64,000 nt of DNA from Anaspis maculata (taxonomy: Eukaryota > Arthropoda > Insecta > Coleoptera > Scraptiidae). The stretch covers positions 88,979,602 to 89,043,601 of the forward strand of contig OX421963.1 in assembly GCA_949128115.1 (NCBI GenBank). The letters are read 5' to 3'. A program made the translations under genes and the position numbers. The notes under the pieces were generated by a model. That model was given only the letters and a program-made list of their open reading frames with translations, did no database searches and was not told the DNA's origin. How positions within the stretch are numbered: the stretch's first letter is position 1; every line of letters begins with the position of its first letter. This document shows positions 20,855 to 32,705 of the stretch, one piece after another.

Positions 20855-23323
20855 AACGAGAGATGGAAAACGCCATCAGTCAAGTTGGCCTGCAAATCAA
20901 AAAGGAACAGTTACAGAAGATGTATACTTTTGTTATAGGAAACTGCAGCTCACAAAATGACTAAAACTAATTTTTGTTGAAATCAAATTCTTGAAACATT
21001 CTAAAATTCGAAAAAAAAAGTCACCCATATACCAACGGTGCACCCTGATGCAAGTACAAGCACCTTATCTCAGCAGTTTGTCGCCCATAGGGGTTTGTCC
21101 TGAGCAATCATTTCAGGGACATGTGCTAAATTTTAGGCGGGCTTTTTGAAACAACCGGACAAAAACCTTTGAATCCTACTCTAATGCACCTGTAATGTAA
21201 TATAACGCGATAGATTTCCAACGCTAGTCTATTTTTGAGATAAAATATGCTATATTTCATCTGTGCCGAAATTTTGTTCATGACAAATCTGCGTAAATGC
21301 ATTGGTTTGTCCGGTTGTTTTCAATATCCCACCATTACTTGGACCTCGCACATGTGCAGTATGGCCAAGAAAATGGCCTATTGGGAGCAGCCAATTTTAA
21401 TGTTTGATTCTAATGAAAATTTAGAACAGGCATTGAACCCAGTAACTGGAAGCTCTGGGAAGATACAGGGTGGTCGATCCTAGCGTAATTATCTCATAGC
21501 GGTCATAGCGGTGCTATTCTATAAAAAATAACATTCCATAAACGCTCTGTTATGTGAAAATTCGTGTCAGCAATTGGCTGTTGCCTGGGTGATAACAACG
21601 TAACAGAGCCTCATGGAACGTAATTTTTTAGGGAATCGCACCATAAGAAAAAAGTTGTATGGTTTGATTAGAACTGAACTTAACGGAATAAAGTTGAACT
21701 ATGAGGCCTGTTTGTGGACCCGACCCATGAATATCTTGCGGAACCGCCAGACATCTCCTCATCTTCCTCTTCTTCCTCATCAGAATGGTACTATCATCAA
21801 GGTGAAATGTCCTCAGTCGGCAAAAACAAAAGACCATACAGGAAGCCATACAAACCAATCAACAATTTTGTTTGGAGAGAAATTCTCAGCTTAGACACAC
21901 AATAACTATTTTCAAGTACAAGGACATATTGGACTGACAAAATAAAAACAAGATTAACTGACTTCTATATCAAAATTTTACTGCCTGAGATCATCGATTT
22001 GCGGGCTTGTAGGAGCATGCCCATTCGAGAAAGTTGAAATGCCATGACTTTTTTCCCATCAACGGTTCTTAGGTACCTACTGGCCACTTTTCGACACTCA
22101 AACACGTATCGTACTACGATACGTAATACGAATTTTATACGAAACAAGTGCATTCTAATGGAACGATTTCAACAAAAATCAAATGAGTTGAGGTCATTCA
22201 CGAAGATAACCACACAGGCAGCCAGACACACAAACAAACAGACAGATATCCACACAGGACTCAAACGGACGGACAGACAGACAAACAGACTTTAGACGGA
22301 GTAGGACTAGTAGTAGTAGTTCTTTGCGGTTTTGTTATTTACTTCCAGTGTATACACATATACACATTTGTGCAGCCTATTGTTTTGCAATTGCAATATC
22401 ACTTTACAATGTTTGTCCTTTATAATCAGATATGAGTATGTTGGAGTATCAGTAGATTGCTGATCTAGATAGTGTGATCACGTGAGAAAAATAATCAACT
22501 TGAAAAAAAACAACAATTTTAAAAATCGTAGCAACGAAATATATCGGCGAATACCACGATGTCACAAGTCTTTACTAGTGCTATTTATATCGCCTATTTC
22601 TCAGAAAACATCATAACACCATGTGTGCAGAAAGTGACCACTACCTATATCATGAATGACTTATCGCGGAGAACAGCTGCGGCGGGCGGCAAATAACAAA
22701 GAGAGATTTTCAAAATGTGTTTCGGAGGGCACCATTCATGCTACAGAAATAATAATAAAATATAATTGAAATCTGAGAATAACTCTTTTTTTGGATCTAA
22801 AATCGGACTGATAGTTTTTTCCGAGGTTTTTTCAAAAACATTTTATTACTTTTGATGTATTTTCTCTCTGTCGCACACTTGGTACTTAATTTCAGTCCTC
22901 TTCACCTTAACGCCTTGCCTTGAAAGTGAACTTTCCCAGGGACTTTCTCAGAGGTTCTCAGTTGCTGTTCAAAAAGTTATTGCCGCTGAGCGAGGGTTAT
23001 GGTCGTTTTGTTAAAAAAATTACTAGTTAGAAAGAGCGTAAGTTGAAAATTTGGGCTTGTACCGTTTGTTAGAAAGTATCCCGATGATACCCGAAGGCCG
23101 ATTTGTTGGGATATAAGTACTAGAGAGCCTAATTAAAAACACTGTCATGTTTTTAAGGGGCTTCTAATGAGACTAAAAAAATTGTTGACGGGAATCGGTT
23201 TTAGTTTTTTTTTTTGTCAAGTAGAAACTCCTCCAAAGAGAAAATGTATCAAATGCTATAAATTTTAAAAACTTCCAAATTTTTTTGAAAATTTCCGATT
23301 TCAATTTTTGAAAATTCAAAAAA
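20855..23323. other. Mostly unique DNA with small repeats (20.9-23.3 kb)
   Basis: A 16-bp inverted pair GAAACAACCGGACAAA (21149-21164) and its partner near 21305-21321 may bound a ~175-bp MITE. Near 21714-21905 a plus-strand frame has a nine-Ser run followed by EWYYHQGE and a basic tail, with no recognised family. A GACAGACAGACA-type stretch lies near 22270-22290 and a (TAG)n run near 22307-22320. No gene can be supported. Confidence 0.4.
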
Positions 23324-23941
23324 CTAGATAGCACATACATCTCGACATACATCTTTCTTCGAGAAAGTCGCATGTCAAATTTGAACTTCCCATTTCCAAA
23401 AAAAAGGTGCCAAATAATATATTACATACCGAGACGGGAAATACATCATTACTGCTGAGGGCACAGAGAGCCTCCAGGCAAAGCTGGAATGATGTATTTA
23501 CCGTCGAGAGTATGTATACTATTTTACTCACAACCATGTAGTCAGCTTGCAGGATTACAGGCGTTCAAAAGTTGAAATCTGAAAATTAACTTTTTGTCAT
23601 AACTTCCATATAGGCCGATTAATTTTGCTGAAACGTGGTTCAGGAAATACTGATTAACACACTTATTGTTTGGTTGGATGCATATTTTGAAATTTCCTTT
23701 CTAAAGCTACCATTTCTTCACTTTCTCGAGAGGTCGGCAATGGGTCACTTCCCAACCTCCTACTAGGTATGTAATGAATCAATTACCATAGTGGTTGTGA
23801 GTAAAATGATTTTTTACTCATTAATTCACTTTTTCTTGCCTACGCATGGGAAATAATTGTTGGTAACTTTTTTTTTAAATAGAAAGTTGAAATTTGACAT
23901 GCGACTTTCTTAAAGAAAGATGTATGTGCGTTGCTATCTAG
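23324..23941. mobile_element. Foldback element with CTAGATAGC ends (618 bp)
   Basis: Begins CTAGATAGCACATACATC and ends GTTGCTATCTAG. The arms share GAAAGTCGCATGTCAAATTT. A second inner inverted pair (GTTGTGAGTAAAAT near 23805 against 23519-23533) shows that the pairing continues inward. No protein. Confidence 0.7.
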
Positions 23942-24039
23942 ACATAATAAGACAAATATAATAATAATAATGTTAATTCATGACCTTTACAGGTGTCGAA
24001 TATATAAAATTAGATACATAATAGTACCAATTACCCATG

Positions 24040-24175
24040 TCTCCTATACCTGTGTCAATCATTCCCATGCATACTACCCATTCCCATATCACCCATTCTC
24101 CTCCCATACTCATCCAACCCATATAATCAATTCCATTTCTACACATCCCAATACCACCCATTTTTCCTTTCATAC
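24040..24175. repeat. CCCAT-rich low-complexity stretch
   Basis: Irregular repeats of CCCAT, ACCCATT and TCCCAT. The frames through it (rich in His/Ser/Pro on one strand, Met/Gly on the other) are low-complexity artefacts. Confidence 0.65.
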
Positions 24176-24587
24176 TCAATTTCTAACTTCTGATTGCTGA
24201 CTGCGATTTTTCATTTTGTTTGGGGACTCCAGAAAATGCATAACGGTATGCAATCTGCAGACCTCGTATGATTCTGCATGTCAATTTTTTTTTTGCAAAA
24301 CGACTTTATTCGCATTGCCCCGACTTGGATCGCCAATTCTGTAGTGAGTTGATCGGAATGCGTACCACCCACCGTGACCAAACCACCCCCTAGCTTCCGG
24401 TATGCAAAATCTAAATCGGGAAATTGTTGCAGAACGGGCATAAAAAATATCCAAACGAGATAAAACTTGGTGAATGTGTTCGCCAAGAAGAGACGCGCTA
24501 CCCCCGTGATCGAACCACCCCCTAGCCCCTGGTATCCCGGTATACCAACTAAAGCTTCATAATTTCATGATGGAAAACTTGAGATCT

Positions 24588-25327
24588 AGTGATACAAGGT
24601 GCGCACAATTATTTTTCGAATTTCGCTAATTTCAAATTGCCATAAATCATTTTTTTTAAATGGAATGACCCCTATATTATCTTACCATTAGATAGCTTTT
24701 TTCCTCCTTTTTTGATTTTCACTCGTGCTACCCTACCCCTAAATTTGATGATTTCCGAGATAACCGAGGATTTTGATAAAAACTGCAGTTTTAGAATTTA
24801 TAGTATTAGAATTTTTCCTCGATTTTTTCACAGTGGGCAGGCCATGGTGATAATCAACAAATGTCATGATGACACATTTTGCTTGGTTTGATAGTAACAA
24901 GTCTTTTAATTGAATATCCGTGCTAAACTTTAATCTGAAGTAGATGCAGTAAAAAATATTTGTTGCACGAAGGAAAAAATCGAGGAAAAAATAGAAATTC
25001 AACTTGAATTTAGCAAAGCAGTTTTCGCGACTTCAAATACCTTCAAGTTGTCAAATTAGGAGGTGCGTAAATTTTGACATATGACTTTCTGTATCAGGAC
25101 CTACAAAGAACATGAGAAACACAATAAACGACAATTTTTTTAAAAATTATCGATTATCTTGGAAATAATCAAATTTAGGGGTAAAGTACCACCAGTAAAA
25201 TTCAAAGAGAAGGAGAAAAGCTATCGAATAGTGAGATAAAATAGGGGGCATTCAATATGAAAAAAATGACCCATGCCACTTTGAAATTAGCGAAGTTCGA
25301 AAAAAATTGTGCTCGCCCTGTATCACT
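24588..25327. mobile_element. Foldback element near 24.6-25.3 kb (~740 bp)
   Basis: The left end AGTGATACAAGGTGCGCACAA pairs with the right end TTGTGCTCGCCCTGTATCACT. Pairing extends through AAATTTGATGATTTCC and TAGATAGCTTTTTTCCTCC to the inner arms. Flanking bases CTTGAGAT and its inverse also match, so the true ends may be about 10-25 bp further out. The terminal motif is a diverged TACAGGGTG. Confidence 0.65.
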
Positions 25328-26436
25328 GAATCTCAAGTTTTTTATCGTGAAGTTATTCATCTTCTATTCAATTATTGTTGTGCTAAATCCCATTCCTTAA
25401 TTCCAAAAAACGAGGCCTCTAGGAATATTCAAAATGAACCTTGAAATTATGAAAAAATTCAATTTTCAATTTTTAGTTGGTAGCACTGCCACAAATTGGA
25501 AAAACAAAAATACACTTGTAATAGAGATTCTGATGAGATTCTATTAAAAAATGCTTGTCCGGTTGGATTACCCCACATTTTTTCAAGAGCCGTCTTTTGA
25601 AAAAAGCTGTCAACAAAAAAGAAAAAAAATTTCATTTTCACATAATTGAAAAACGCTCTGTATTAAATATCTCAATTTACACTCAATACACCGTATAAAA
25701 AAAAAGAGTTTTCATGTTCATTTTTGAGGGAGAAATCCTCAAAATAATTTTGGCCTGCTGAGAATACAGCCGGTGCGTGGTCCGTTCCACTTTTTCCCTT
25801 CCTCTAGTTGCTGACTTCCCCCCAGACGGTTTATTACTCGGTTTATTATTATTACTATCACAGTAAATTCACAAGAACAAGAATCTACATGGATGGTCCT
25901 TAGTTTTTATTACAGATCTTTCTTCTACACATCATTCTGAGTGGTTCATGATTTTTTGTATTGCTCTGCAGCAGGTTTTTTAGTAGACTGGGTTAGGTTA
26001 GGTTAGGTTTATGATTTTGTTCCGATAAAATTTGAGAAACGTAACCGACCTTGAAAAGTAATCCTGTATGGATTTTTTTTCCATAATCGATGGCATATTC
26101 AGAGACTAGATGAAAAATGCTGCAAAATGCGGCTTCGAGTGCGGCTTACATTGAGAAACTGCAATTTTCCAGAATTATTTTCAAAAATTGCAATTTAAAA
26201 TCAGTCAAACGCGAGGTCAAACGGTGGTCCAGCCAGATGGTCAAAGAAAGTCACCACTCGAGCTATGTCCTGCTTCATAATGTCCTCTATTGTCTTTGCA
26301 GAGCTTGCCGTGAATTAGTTTGGTATCAGCATCCCGGTTTCAAAGTGGTAATGGCAAACCCACAAGCTGGTTGCTATTTTGGTCATACTGAACTTTTTCA
26401 GCTATTCTGGTCGCATCTTCACTTATCCAGATGACG
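25328..26436. other. No gene recognised (25.3-26.4 kb)
   Basis: AT-rich DNA. It includes a plus-strand frame at 26117-26434 (105 codons) with several Cys and aromatic residues. I cannot assign it, and it runs almost to the Transib-like element boundary, so it may be chance. Confidence 0.4.
25991..26008. repeat. Short TTAGG triplet
   Basis: GGTTAGGTTAGGTTAGGT, three TTAGG units. This is the common arthropod telomeric pentamer, but three units are too few to indicate a telomere. It is of note only because the 5' part of the window uses TCAGG. Confidence 0.6.
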
Positions 26437-26999
26437 CACAGTGGTCCATTTTACGAATCTAGCGGGACAAAAATAGGAAACATCGACATTTTTTTACACT
26501 TGTTTAACTTAGTATTCGATAAAATAGACATATCAAGGAACCCAGTTTCGTTTTTTATACTACCCTGTAGGCCATAGTATAGTTATTCTCCAGATTTGAA
26601 GTTGACATGACTACACGTAAGAAAAAATCCCTCTCGCGTTACCTTTTTTCAAGGATTTAAAATAATTACCCACAGATTTCCAAAAAATCTAGAATTTCAA
26701 TAATACTCAAGAACATATATGTGCTTCTGCTTACATATTTTGTTTTGGTTCAATTGACGTTAGTTTAGACTCAGCAGTGGTTTCAATTCAACCGTGCAAG
26801 AATGACCTAACATTCACTTATAGCTGGACCTACAGCTCGAACGCTGTAGAACTCCGTTATAATTTTTGTACCATTATGTAGCTTTTATTGATCTCTATCG
26901 AATCCTATGAAATTTGGGTGCAGCCACTTGCAGCTGAGGTTTTTATTTCAATTTTCAGATATGTGTGTAGTTTGACGAAAAATATTTTTTGAAATTTGG

Positions 27000-27137
27000 A
27001 TGAGTCAAAATGAAAATTCTGAAGGGATGGAAGACCTCCTTCCATCTCTTTCATCATCTTCTGATCTAGTCATCAATAGTATAGAGCAAAAAACTGAAAT
27101 CCAGGAAAAACTGCCACCGGAAGTTGAAAAATCTTGA
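27000..27137 (+). CDS. Short acidic/Ser-rich frame inside the Transib-like element
   Basis: A 45-codon frame that is acidic and Ser-rich (EDLLPSLSSSSD), ending in TGA at 27135-27137. A second acidic fragment (SSASDESSDED-stop) lies about 50-85 bp downstream in another frame. They could be remnants of the parent element's protein ends. No domain is recognisable and it may be chance. Confidence 0.2.
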   Translation: MSQNENSEGMEDLLPSLSSSSDLVINSIEQKTEIQEKLPPEVEKS

Positions 27138-27415
27138 AAAACCCTACATTCAAAGTTGTTCCATAAAGTGAGATAGAAAAGAGCTCGTCTTCGGCGTCGG
27201 ACGAGTCCTCGGACGAAGACTAGATAGGTATGACTGTTTCTCTACTATTGTTCATATTACTGTAAGTTACGCATTATGATAGTGAGGAATTTTTTTTTTT
27301 TCAATTATTTACAGTAAAGTTCATTCCAGTGGAAGGATTTTGTCTTTTTTTGAATAATTTTGTGCATATAATTACAACCTGAAACCAAATTTTTCAAGAT
27401 TCACTAAACTCTGTT

Positions 27416-27660
27416 TTGATTTCCACTCCTAAATAAAAACCCTTATTATTTGAGGAGTTTTTCTGATATTTTCCCAAAAATCTTACGGTTGAATATTACC
27501 CGAATCTCAATTCGCAGAATTTTACGATGGGTTATTTTAATTTCCATCCCTTAATAAGGACCCTTCTATTATGAGGATTTTTTCATAATTTTCCCAATGA
27601 TCTTGTGATTGAATATTATCCGAATCCAAATTTTTGAAATATTACAAGGTTATTCCAACT
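27416..27660. repeat. Two imperfect ~120-bp tandem repeats
   Basis: The segments 27416-27537 and 27538-27660 share TTTCCA(C/T)(T/C)CC, TTGAATATTA(C/T)CCGAATC and TTTTCCCAA in the same order. They lie inside the Transib-like element and carry no coding signal. Confidence 0.5.
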
Positions 27661-27816
27661 TTCATTCCCCCCCCAAAACAAAACCTCTTTTGTAAGTAAT
27701 GGATTTTAATAAATAATTTTTTTGTGTTGTCGAGCTCTTTATGGGTATCTTCATGAGAAAGTAGGTCCTTTTTATTTTTGTCCCGCTAGATTGATGAAAT
27801 GGACCACTGTGTGACG

Positions 27817-29407
27817 GGTGGATAGTTTCTTGTAGTTATGTTGGATATCAGGTATGAGTGGTATACCAGATTAACAATAGACTCGTCTTCTAGAGGTTTA
27901 GAGGTCACAGTTAGAATAATTGATGAGGTAATGTGAGTCATTTTCGTCCTTGGACCCCGATGGATTTTAAAAATTTAATGCTGTCACATAGGTAAGAAAG
28001 GAGGGTAGGGTTGCTTTTATCTACCGTTCTCCAACTCTTTCTTCAAGGTCAAGTCATAAGGCGCAAATACCTCTGTACGGATGTATGCGGAAGGTAAACC
28101 AAGGCTCGTGTCGGCAAACTGCATCCTCATGAGTAAGAAGCGATCATTACTCGCTTGTTGAACAATATACTATTATAACAATAGTTTATTAAGACGTTTT
28201 GTCACACTCCTTTCTTTGGGACCCTTCTCACTGAGTTCGTCGTGCCCCAAAAACAGTCTTGTGACAAATTTCATCTTATTGAACTCCTATAATAATATAC
28301 TATTATAGCATTCGTGCGAAATCATATTTCTCTAATTTCTACGACGCCTATTGCTATAATAATAAATGGAATGAATCAGCATCCAGCAATTGGCGAGAAA
28401 AACGTCATATCCATCTTGACGCTTCCTTTCAATAACCCTGTCCAGTTTTTGCCCGGCCGTTTATCTTGCTTTTTTGTTGAGAGTTGAGACACAATCCATT
28501 GCCGAACATTTAAAAACACCAGTACAGTGAATGATGTGCGGTCGTGATTTCGCGTCTAGTTCTACGGATTTTTGTGTGCCTTCCGTTAAAAACACGAGTG
28601 AATTATTGTGCGGTCGTGATTTTCGCGTCTAGTTCCAGGGACTTTTGTGTACCCGGCGCCTCTCACAGGACCACATTTTCTTGGAAGAAAAACGCTTAGC
28701 TTGGCTAGGTAAGCGAGAACTTTCCTTCGCCGCTGCTGGTCACCTACATGCTAATTTTCTTCCATCAGGGCTTTTGCTCCATACCTCAATTTCACTTGGC
28801 GTGCTTTTTCTAGACCTGCAGCTTGAACCTGTCTCTTCACCCCTCCATTCATCACCTTCTTCCTTGTTTCCGTCGTGTCTGGAGTTTGAACTTGGACCCA
28901 CTACATCTGCACCATCTGTAGCCATCTATAGCCAACTTTAGCCAACTCTAGCTCACCTGTACCCGCTCAGGTAAGATTAGCTATAGTCATGATTGTTGCG
29001 CAACTGATCCTAGCCGTTCACTAGCCCTGAATGAACGGAATCGAGGGGTTGATTGCCCCGGAATGCAGTGTAAATTTTATTCCGGAATTCCCGGAACTCT
29101 TTCGGAAATCATCGGAGCTTCCGAAGTTCTTCTGGAAGTCACAAGAACGGTTAGGAATTGCTGGAGATCTCCAGAATTCCTTCGGAAATCACCAGAAGTC
29201 ACGGTATTATTGACTCTCGGAACGCATTTTTTCGAAAACTAGTAATCCCCAAAATAACAAATCAGGGTAATGAGGTATCTCGAGAGGTATCTACTTGAGA
29301 AACATATTATATTGTTGAACAATGTGAATAAAAGGCGGTCTTCCCTCAAAACGTTTATGATAATTGATAATGTTGTCAGTGATGCTACTAAATCGATACA
29401 GGACTTT
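27817..29407. other. No gene supported; duplicated ~90-bp block at 28.5-28.65 kb
   Basis: GTGCGGTCGTGATTT-CGCGTCTAGTTC occurs twice (about 28538-28565 and 28610-28637), each followed by a TTTTGTGT stretch. Such tandem 5' blocks occur at LINE 5' UTRs or promoters. CGCTCAGGTAAGATT near 28965-28978 is a strong 5' splice-site match, so a host 5' exon is possible. A 98-codon frame here (28645-28941) has no recognised domain. Confidence 0.35.
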
Positions 29408-29500
29408 ATACACAGGGTGGCCCGACAAAACCGGAACAGACAAATTCATAGGCATTTGCTCTCTTTTTCTTCAAATAAGCCCGAATAGGTCAACTTTGTT
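29408..29500. mobile_element. Solo left end of the 18286-19370 foldback family
   Basis: ACAGGGTGGCCCGACAAAAC and the following ~60 bp (GAACAGA, then CATAGGCATTT) align by eye with the left end of the element at 18286. No matching right end is found nearby, so it is a fragment. Confidence 0.55.
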
Positions 29501-29991
29501 TTCAAGTCATTAGTAGTTCGGCAACTTTCGAGGGTTTAATAAGGCCTATGATTGAATTTTTTTTTAATCAGTTGAATAAAAAATAGGGTCAATACAAAAA
29601 ACACATATCACTAAAATAAGTACATCATAATTTGATATGGAAATGAAAAAACCGGCCCTTGAAAACTGAAGAACATGTCCAAACTCATCAAATAAAACAA
29701 AACTATAATAAATTGAAGAAAAACAATTTCTTTTTTTCCTCAGCAAGTAATTTTTGCTTTCTCGAAGAAAGCAAGCATTATTGCAATGCAACTACGATGT
29801 TTTATTTATGCCAAATGAATATGTACAATAAAATACTGATATTGATGTCAAATGATGGTGTCCTTATAGTGCGGGTACTAAGGGAAAAACTCTGCACTTG
29901 GTGATAAAGTTTTGAAACTTGGCACACATGCTATTTGAATTATTCTCAACAAACCTGGATGTGAGGCAGACTTGACAGGTAGCGTATACAG

Positions 29992-30370
29992 GGTGAAGAA
30001 TGAAGTTGAAAAATTAAAAAATTCTATCTGAAAAACCAAAAATGCCGGGGTCTTGTGAATCACCATATTATTATATATAATCAATTTCACGGCTTTCTGC
30101 ATTAGAGCAAGCTATGGAAAAACTGTTTGATAGAGATCTACTCCAGTTAACTTTGTTCTAAATTTGAACCCTAATTTGAACAAAATCGGTTGAACGATTC
30201 CAAAGTTATGTCAAAAAATCGATTTTGAAAAGCGAACTTGAACGCCCTGTAACTTTTTAACGGAGTAATGCAGCATTTTAGGACAACGAAGTTATATTTT
30301 TTCCTGGTCCATTTTTTATGGAGAATCTCCCCTAGAAGTTTATAACCGCAATTGCGAAACACCCTGTGTA
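29992..30370. repeat. Fragments of CAGGGTG-type repeat, LINE insertion target
   Basis: Begins TACAGGGTGAAGAATG, similar to a fragment at 57035. From about 30183 it matches 39424-39612 and 43975-44161 almost base for base, ending AAACACCCTGTGTA. That 14-mer (30357-30370) is the target-site duplication of the LINE that follows. Confidence 0.75.
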
Positions 30371-30689
30371 TATTTATAATTTTATTGTTCACAGAAGAAT
30401 TACATCTTCATAACAAAAGAAAAAAACAAAAAATCCCAATGAACAGAAAAAATAAATATGAAAATAAAAATATAATATAAACCAATACTTGGCCAGCTAA
30501 ATTACAAAAAACTAGAAAAAGCAGAGTACATTTGAACAAAGAAATCATCATTCATTGAAAATAAATGACCTCATTTTGAGAAAACTTGCAATGAAACTAC
30601 CAACCCTCTTGATGGGGTCCATGTCAACACCATTTAAGCAGTTTATGAGATCATCATAGGACTTGACTGAAGTTGGAAGCAAGCATCTG

Positions 30690-31877
30690 TTAGGTTTGTA
30701 ATTCAGTGCAGCTAAAAAAGATGTGGCGAAGGTTTTCTGGCTCATTTAAATTGCAGACCGTACATAGTTCTTGAGGGTTGATTCGGTACGAGCAGCCATT
30801 GTAGCTGAATTTTATTATAAATTTGTTGGCTAATCGTAACTGAGCGATGAATCTAGTGAGATACATGTTGGTCCGCAGCATAAGGTAACTCTGAGGCTGC
30901 AAGCTAGTCAAGTTGTAAAAGATTTTGTGGTCAGATGCATGAATACAGCGCAAATCTTCCTCAAACAATTTGTGTTCGAGAGCCGAGATTAGGCCCAGCC
31001 TATTATGACGTAAGCTCTCAAGTGTGAGATGTTTCCACAGATCCCCGCGGTTGATAGACTGGAACAGATCACCCACCTGACTTGTCGAACTATATCTAGA
31101 ATCCGTTGTTTCCAGAGACCTCAAACGATCAAAGCAAATTCTTGGGTACCTTTCTCCGGTCATAATCAGAATATTAGACAACCAGTTTAAACATGATTTA
31201 AAAATGAACAAAAGCAACCTGCTTGATCCGGTTACCGTTCTTATCAAATAATCCGCTGTTGTCTTAGGTACGCTTAGAAGCCTCTTGAAGAACTCCAGCT
31301 GCAATCTTTCGATTACATTTTCATATCTCAGGCCCCAGATGGGTAGACAATGGGAAAGAACGCTGAGTGCGACTGATTCGAACAGTTTGATTCTAGATGG
31401 CCAAGAGTTCATTTTAGAGTTGACCATGAGTGAAAAAACAGAATTGAGTGACTGCTTAGCTCTGCAAACCGATCTTTTACTCATCTCTAGGAACAAGGAA
31501 GAGGCGCTGAAAGTCACTCCGAGGTACTGATAGCTATTCACAATTTCTATCAATTCCCCGCCAAACCGAAAGGACAAATCCCTCAATAATGAGTTGTTAC
31601 CTCTATGAAAACATAATATCTTGGTCTTAGAAGTGTTGACAATTAAATCGTTATTTCGCGAATATCTCTCTAGTATAACAAGTTTACGTTTTAAATCGAC
31701 GGGTGAGTCCGACAAAATAACTAAATCGTCCGCATACAAGAGCAACAAAACGTCATTGAAACCATCAATAGAAAGGCCTGAGCAATCATTCGCACGGAAG
31801 AACGATTCAATGTCACTTATAAACAAAGAAAACAACAAAGGGCTCAGAGATTCACCCTGAAGCACACCCGCGGTCAC
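30690..31877 (-). pseudogene. LINE ORF2, RT catalytic core and C-terminal region
   Basis: Same frame as the upstream RT block. It contains GVLQGESLSPLLFSLFISD and the catalytic LLLYADDLVILS, then the thumb (YQYLGVTF) and a long C-terminal region ending in CTVCNLNEPENLRHIFFSC, a C-x2-C-x8-H-x4-C zinc motif common at the end of LINE ORF2. A frameshift near 30720 moves the last ~55 residues into another frame (about 30745-30548). The YADD box itself is intact. Confidence 0.85.
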
Positions 31878-31892
31878 GTCAAACTTTTAAGT

Positions 31893-32705
31893 CTATCCCC
31901 CATTCACCCTAATTCTCATCGTGGCTCGGTCGTACATTCTTTTCACTACTCTTACGGTTTTAGAGCTGATACCAAGAGAAAACAACTTATTCCACAGCTT
32001 ACTGTGGTTAATCGAGTCAAAAGCTCTCTTAAAGTCAACAAATGCTGCATAGACCTTGCGCCGTTTCAATCTTAAATGGAGGTGTATAGCACTGCTGAGC
32101 GTAAATACGTTGTCAAGACAACCACGTGCCCTGCGGAACCCAGCTTGACATTCGGGGACTGCACCCACCATTTCTGACCAGTCAGACAAACGATTATAAA
32201 GTAACTGGGTAAAAACTTTAGCCTGACAGTTGACTAAGGCTATTCCTCTGTAATTATTCGGATCATTTTTGGGGCCGTTCTTATGCAGCATTGTTAGGAT
32301 TATATCGGTCCAACCGGAAGGGACATATTCCAGAAGTAAAATGTTATTGTACATAGTACACAAATACATTAACCAATTGCTAGGTAGTGCTTTCATAAGT
32401 TCGTATGATATGCCATCGCTGCCGGCAGCCTTTCCTGTTTTGCAACTCGAAATGACAGCTGTGATGTCATCCAATGTAAAAGGTGAGTCCAACACAGGAT
32501 CCCTACTATCAAAAAAAGTCGTGTTGTCAACCAGTCTTGGAGGGAATACATTAGAATAGAAACTCGTCCAGTCTTCCAAAAACAGAACTGAACAGCTGGG
32601 TCTTGTGCGAAATTTATTAATTGTTATCCAAAATTCAGATTGATTTTTAACATTAGATAATTTACTTATTATGACTCTTTCATACTCTCCATGACTTTTT
32701 TCCAC
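31893..32705 (-). pseudogene. LINE ORF2, reverse transcriptase N-terminal half
   Basis: The frame contains the LINE RT blocks in order: GKAAGSDGISYELMK, NNYRGIALVN, ECQAGFRRARGCLDN, and motif A AAFVDFKRAFDSINH with the first catalytic Asp. It ends at a TAG after RIRVNGG, with a second stop two codons on. The next block then continues in the same frame, so two point mutations split the RT. It would copy element RNA at the nicked target. Confidence 0.85.

Larger units (their letters stand above)
26437..27811. mobile_element. Non-autonomous Transib-like element with RSS-like ends (1375 bp)
   Basis: Both ends read inward CACAGTGGTCCATTT. From each end, the heptamer CACAGTG is followed by exactly 23 bp and then ACAAAAATA (26467-26475 on the left; 27773-27781 inverted on the right). 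The 5-bp direct repeat TGACG flanks the element (26432-26436 and 27812-27816). Transib transposons make 5-bp TSDs and have CAC-starting ends that resemble V(D)J recombination signals. The interior has no RAG1-like core, only a 45-codon frame at 27000-27137 and an acidic Ser-rich frame end near 27180-27222. It is a deletion derivative. Confidence 0.75.

Noticed and set aside
25991..26008. Interstitial telomere (TTAGG)n
   Set aside because: Only three units, no array and no telomere-specific element beside it.
28645..28941. Secreted or membrane protein gene of 98 codons
   Set aside because: The frame overlaps a possible 5' UTR repeat block, lacks a recognisable domain and has no supporting neighbours.
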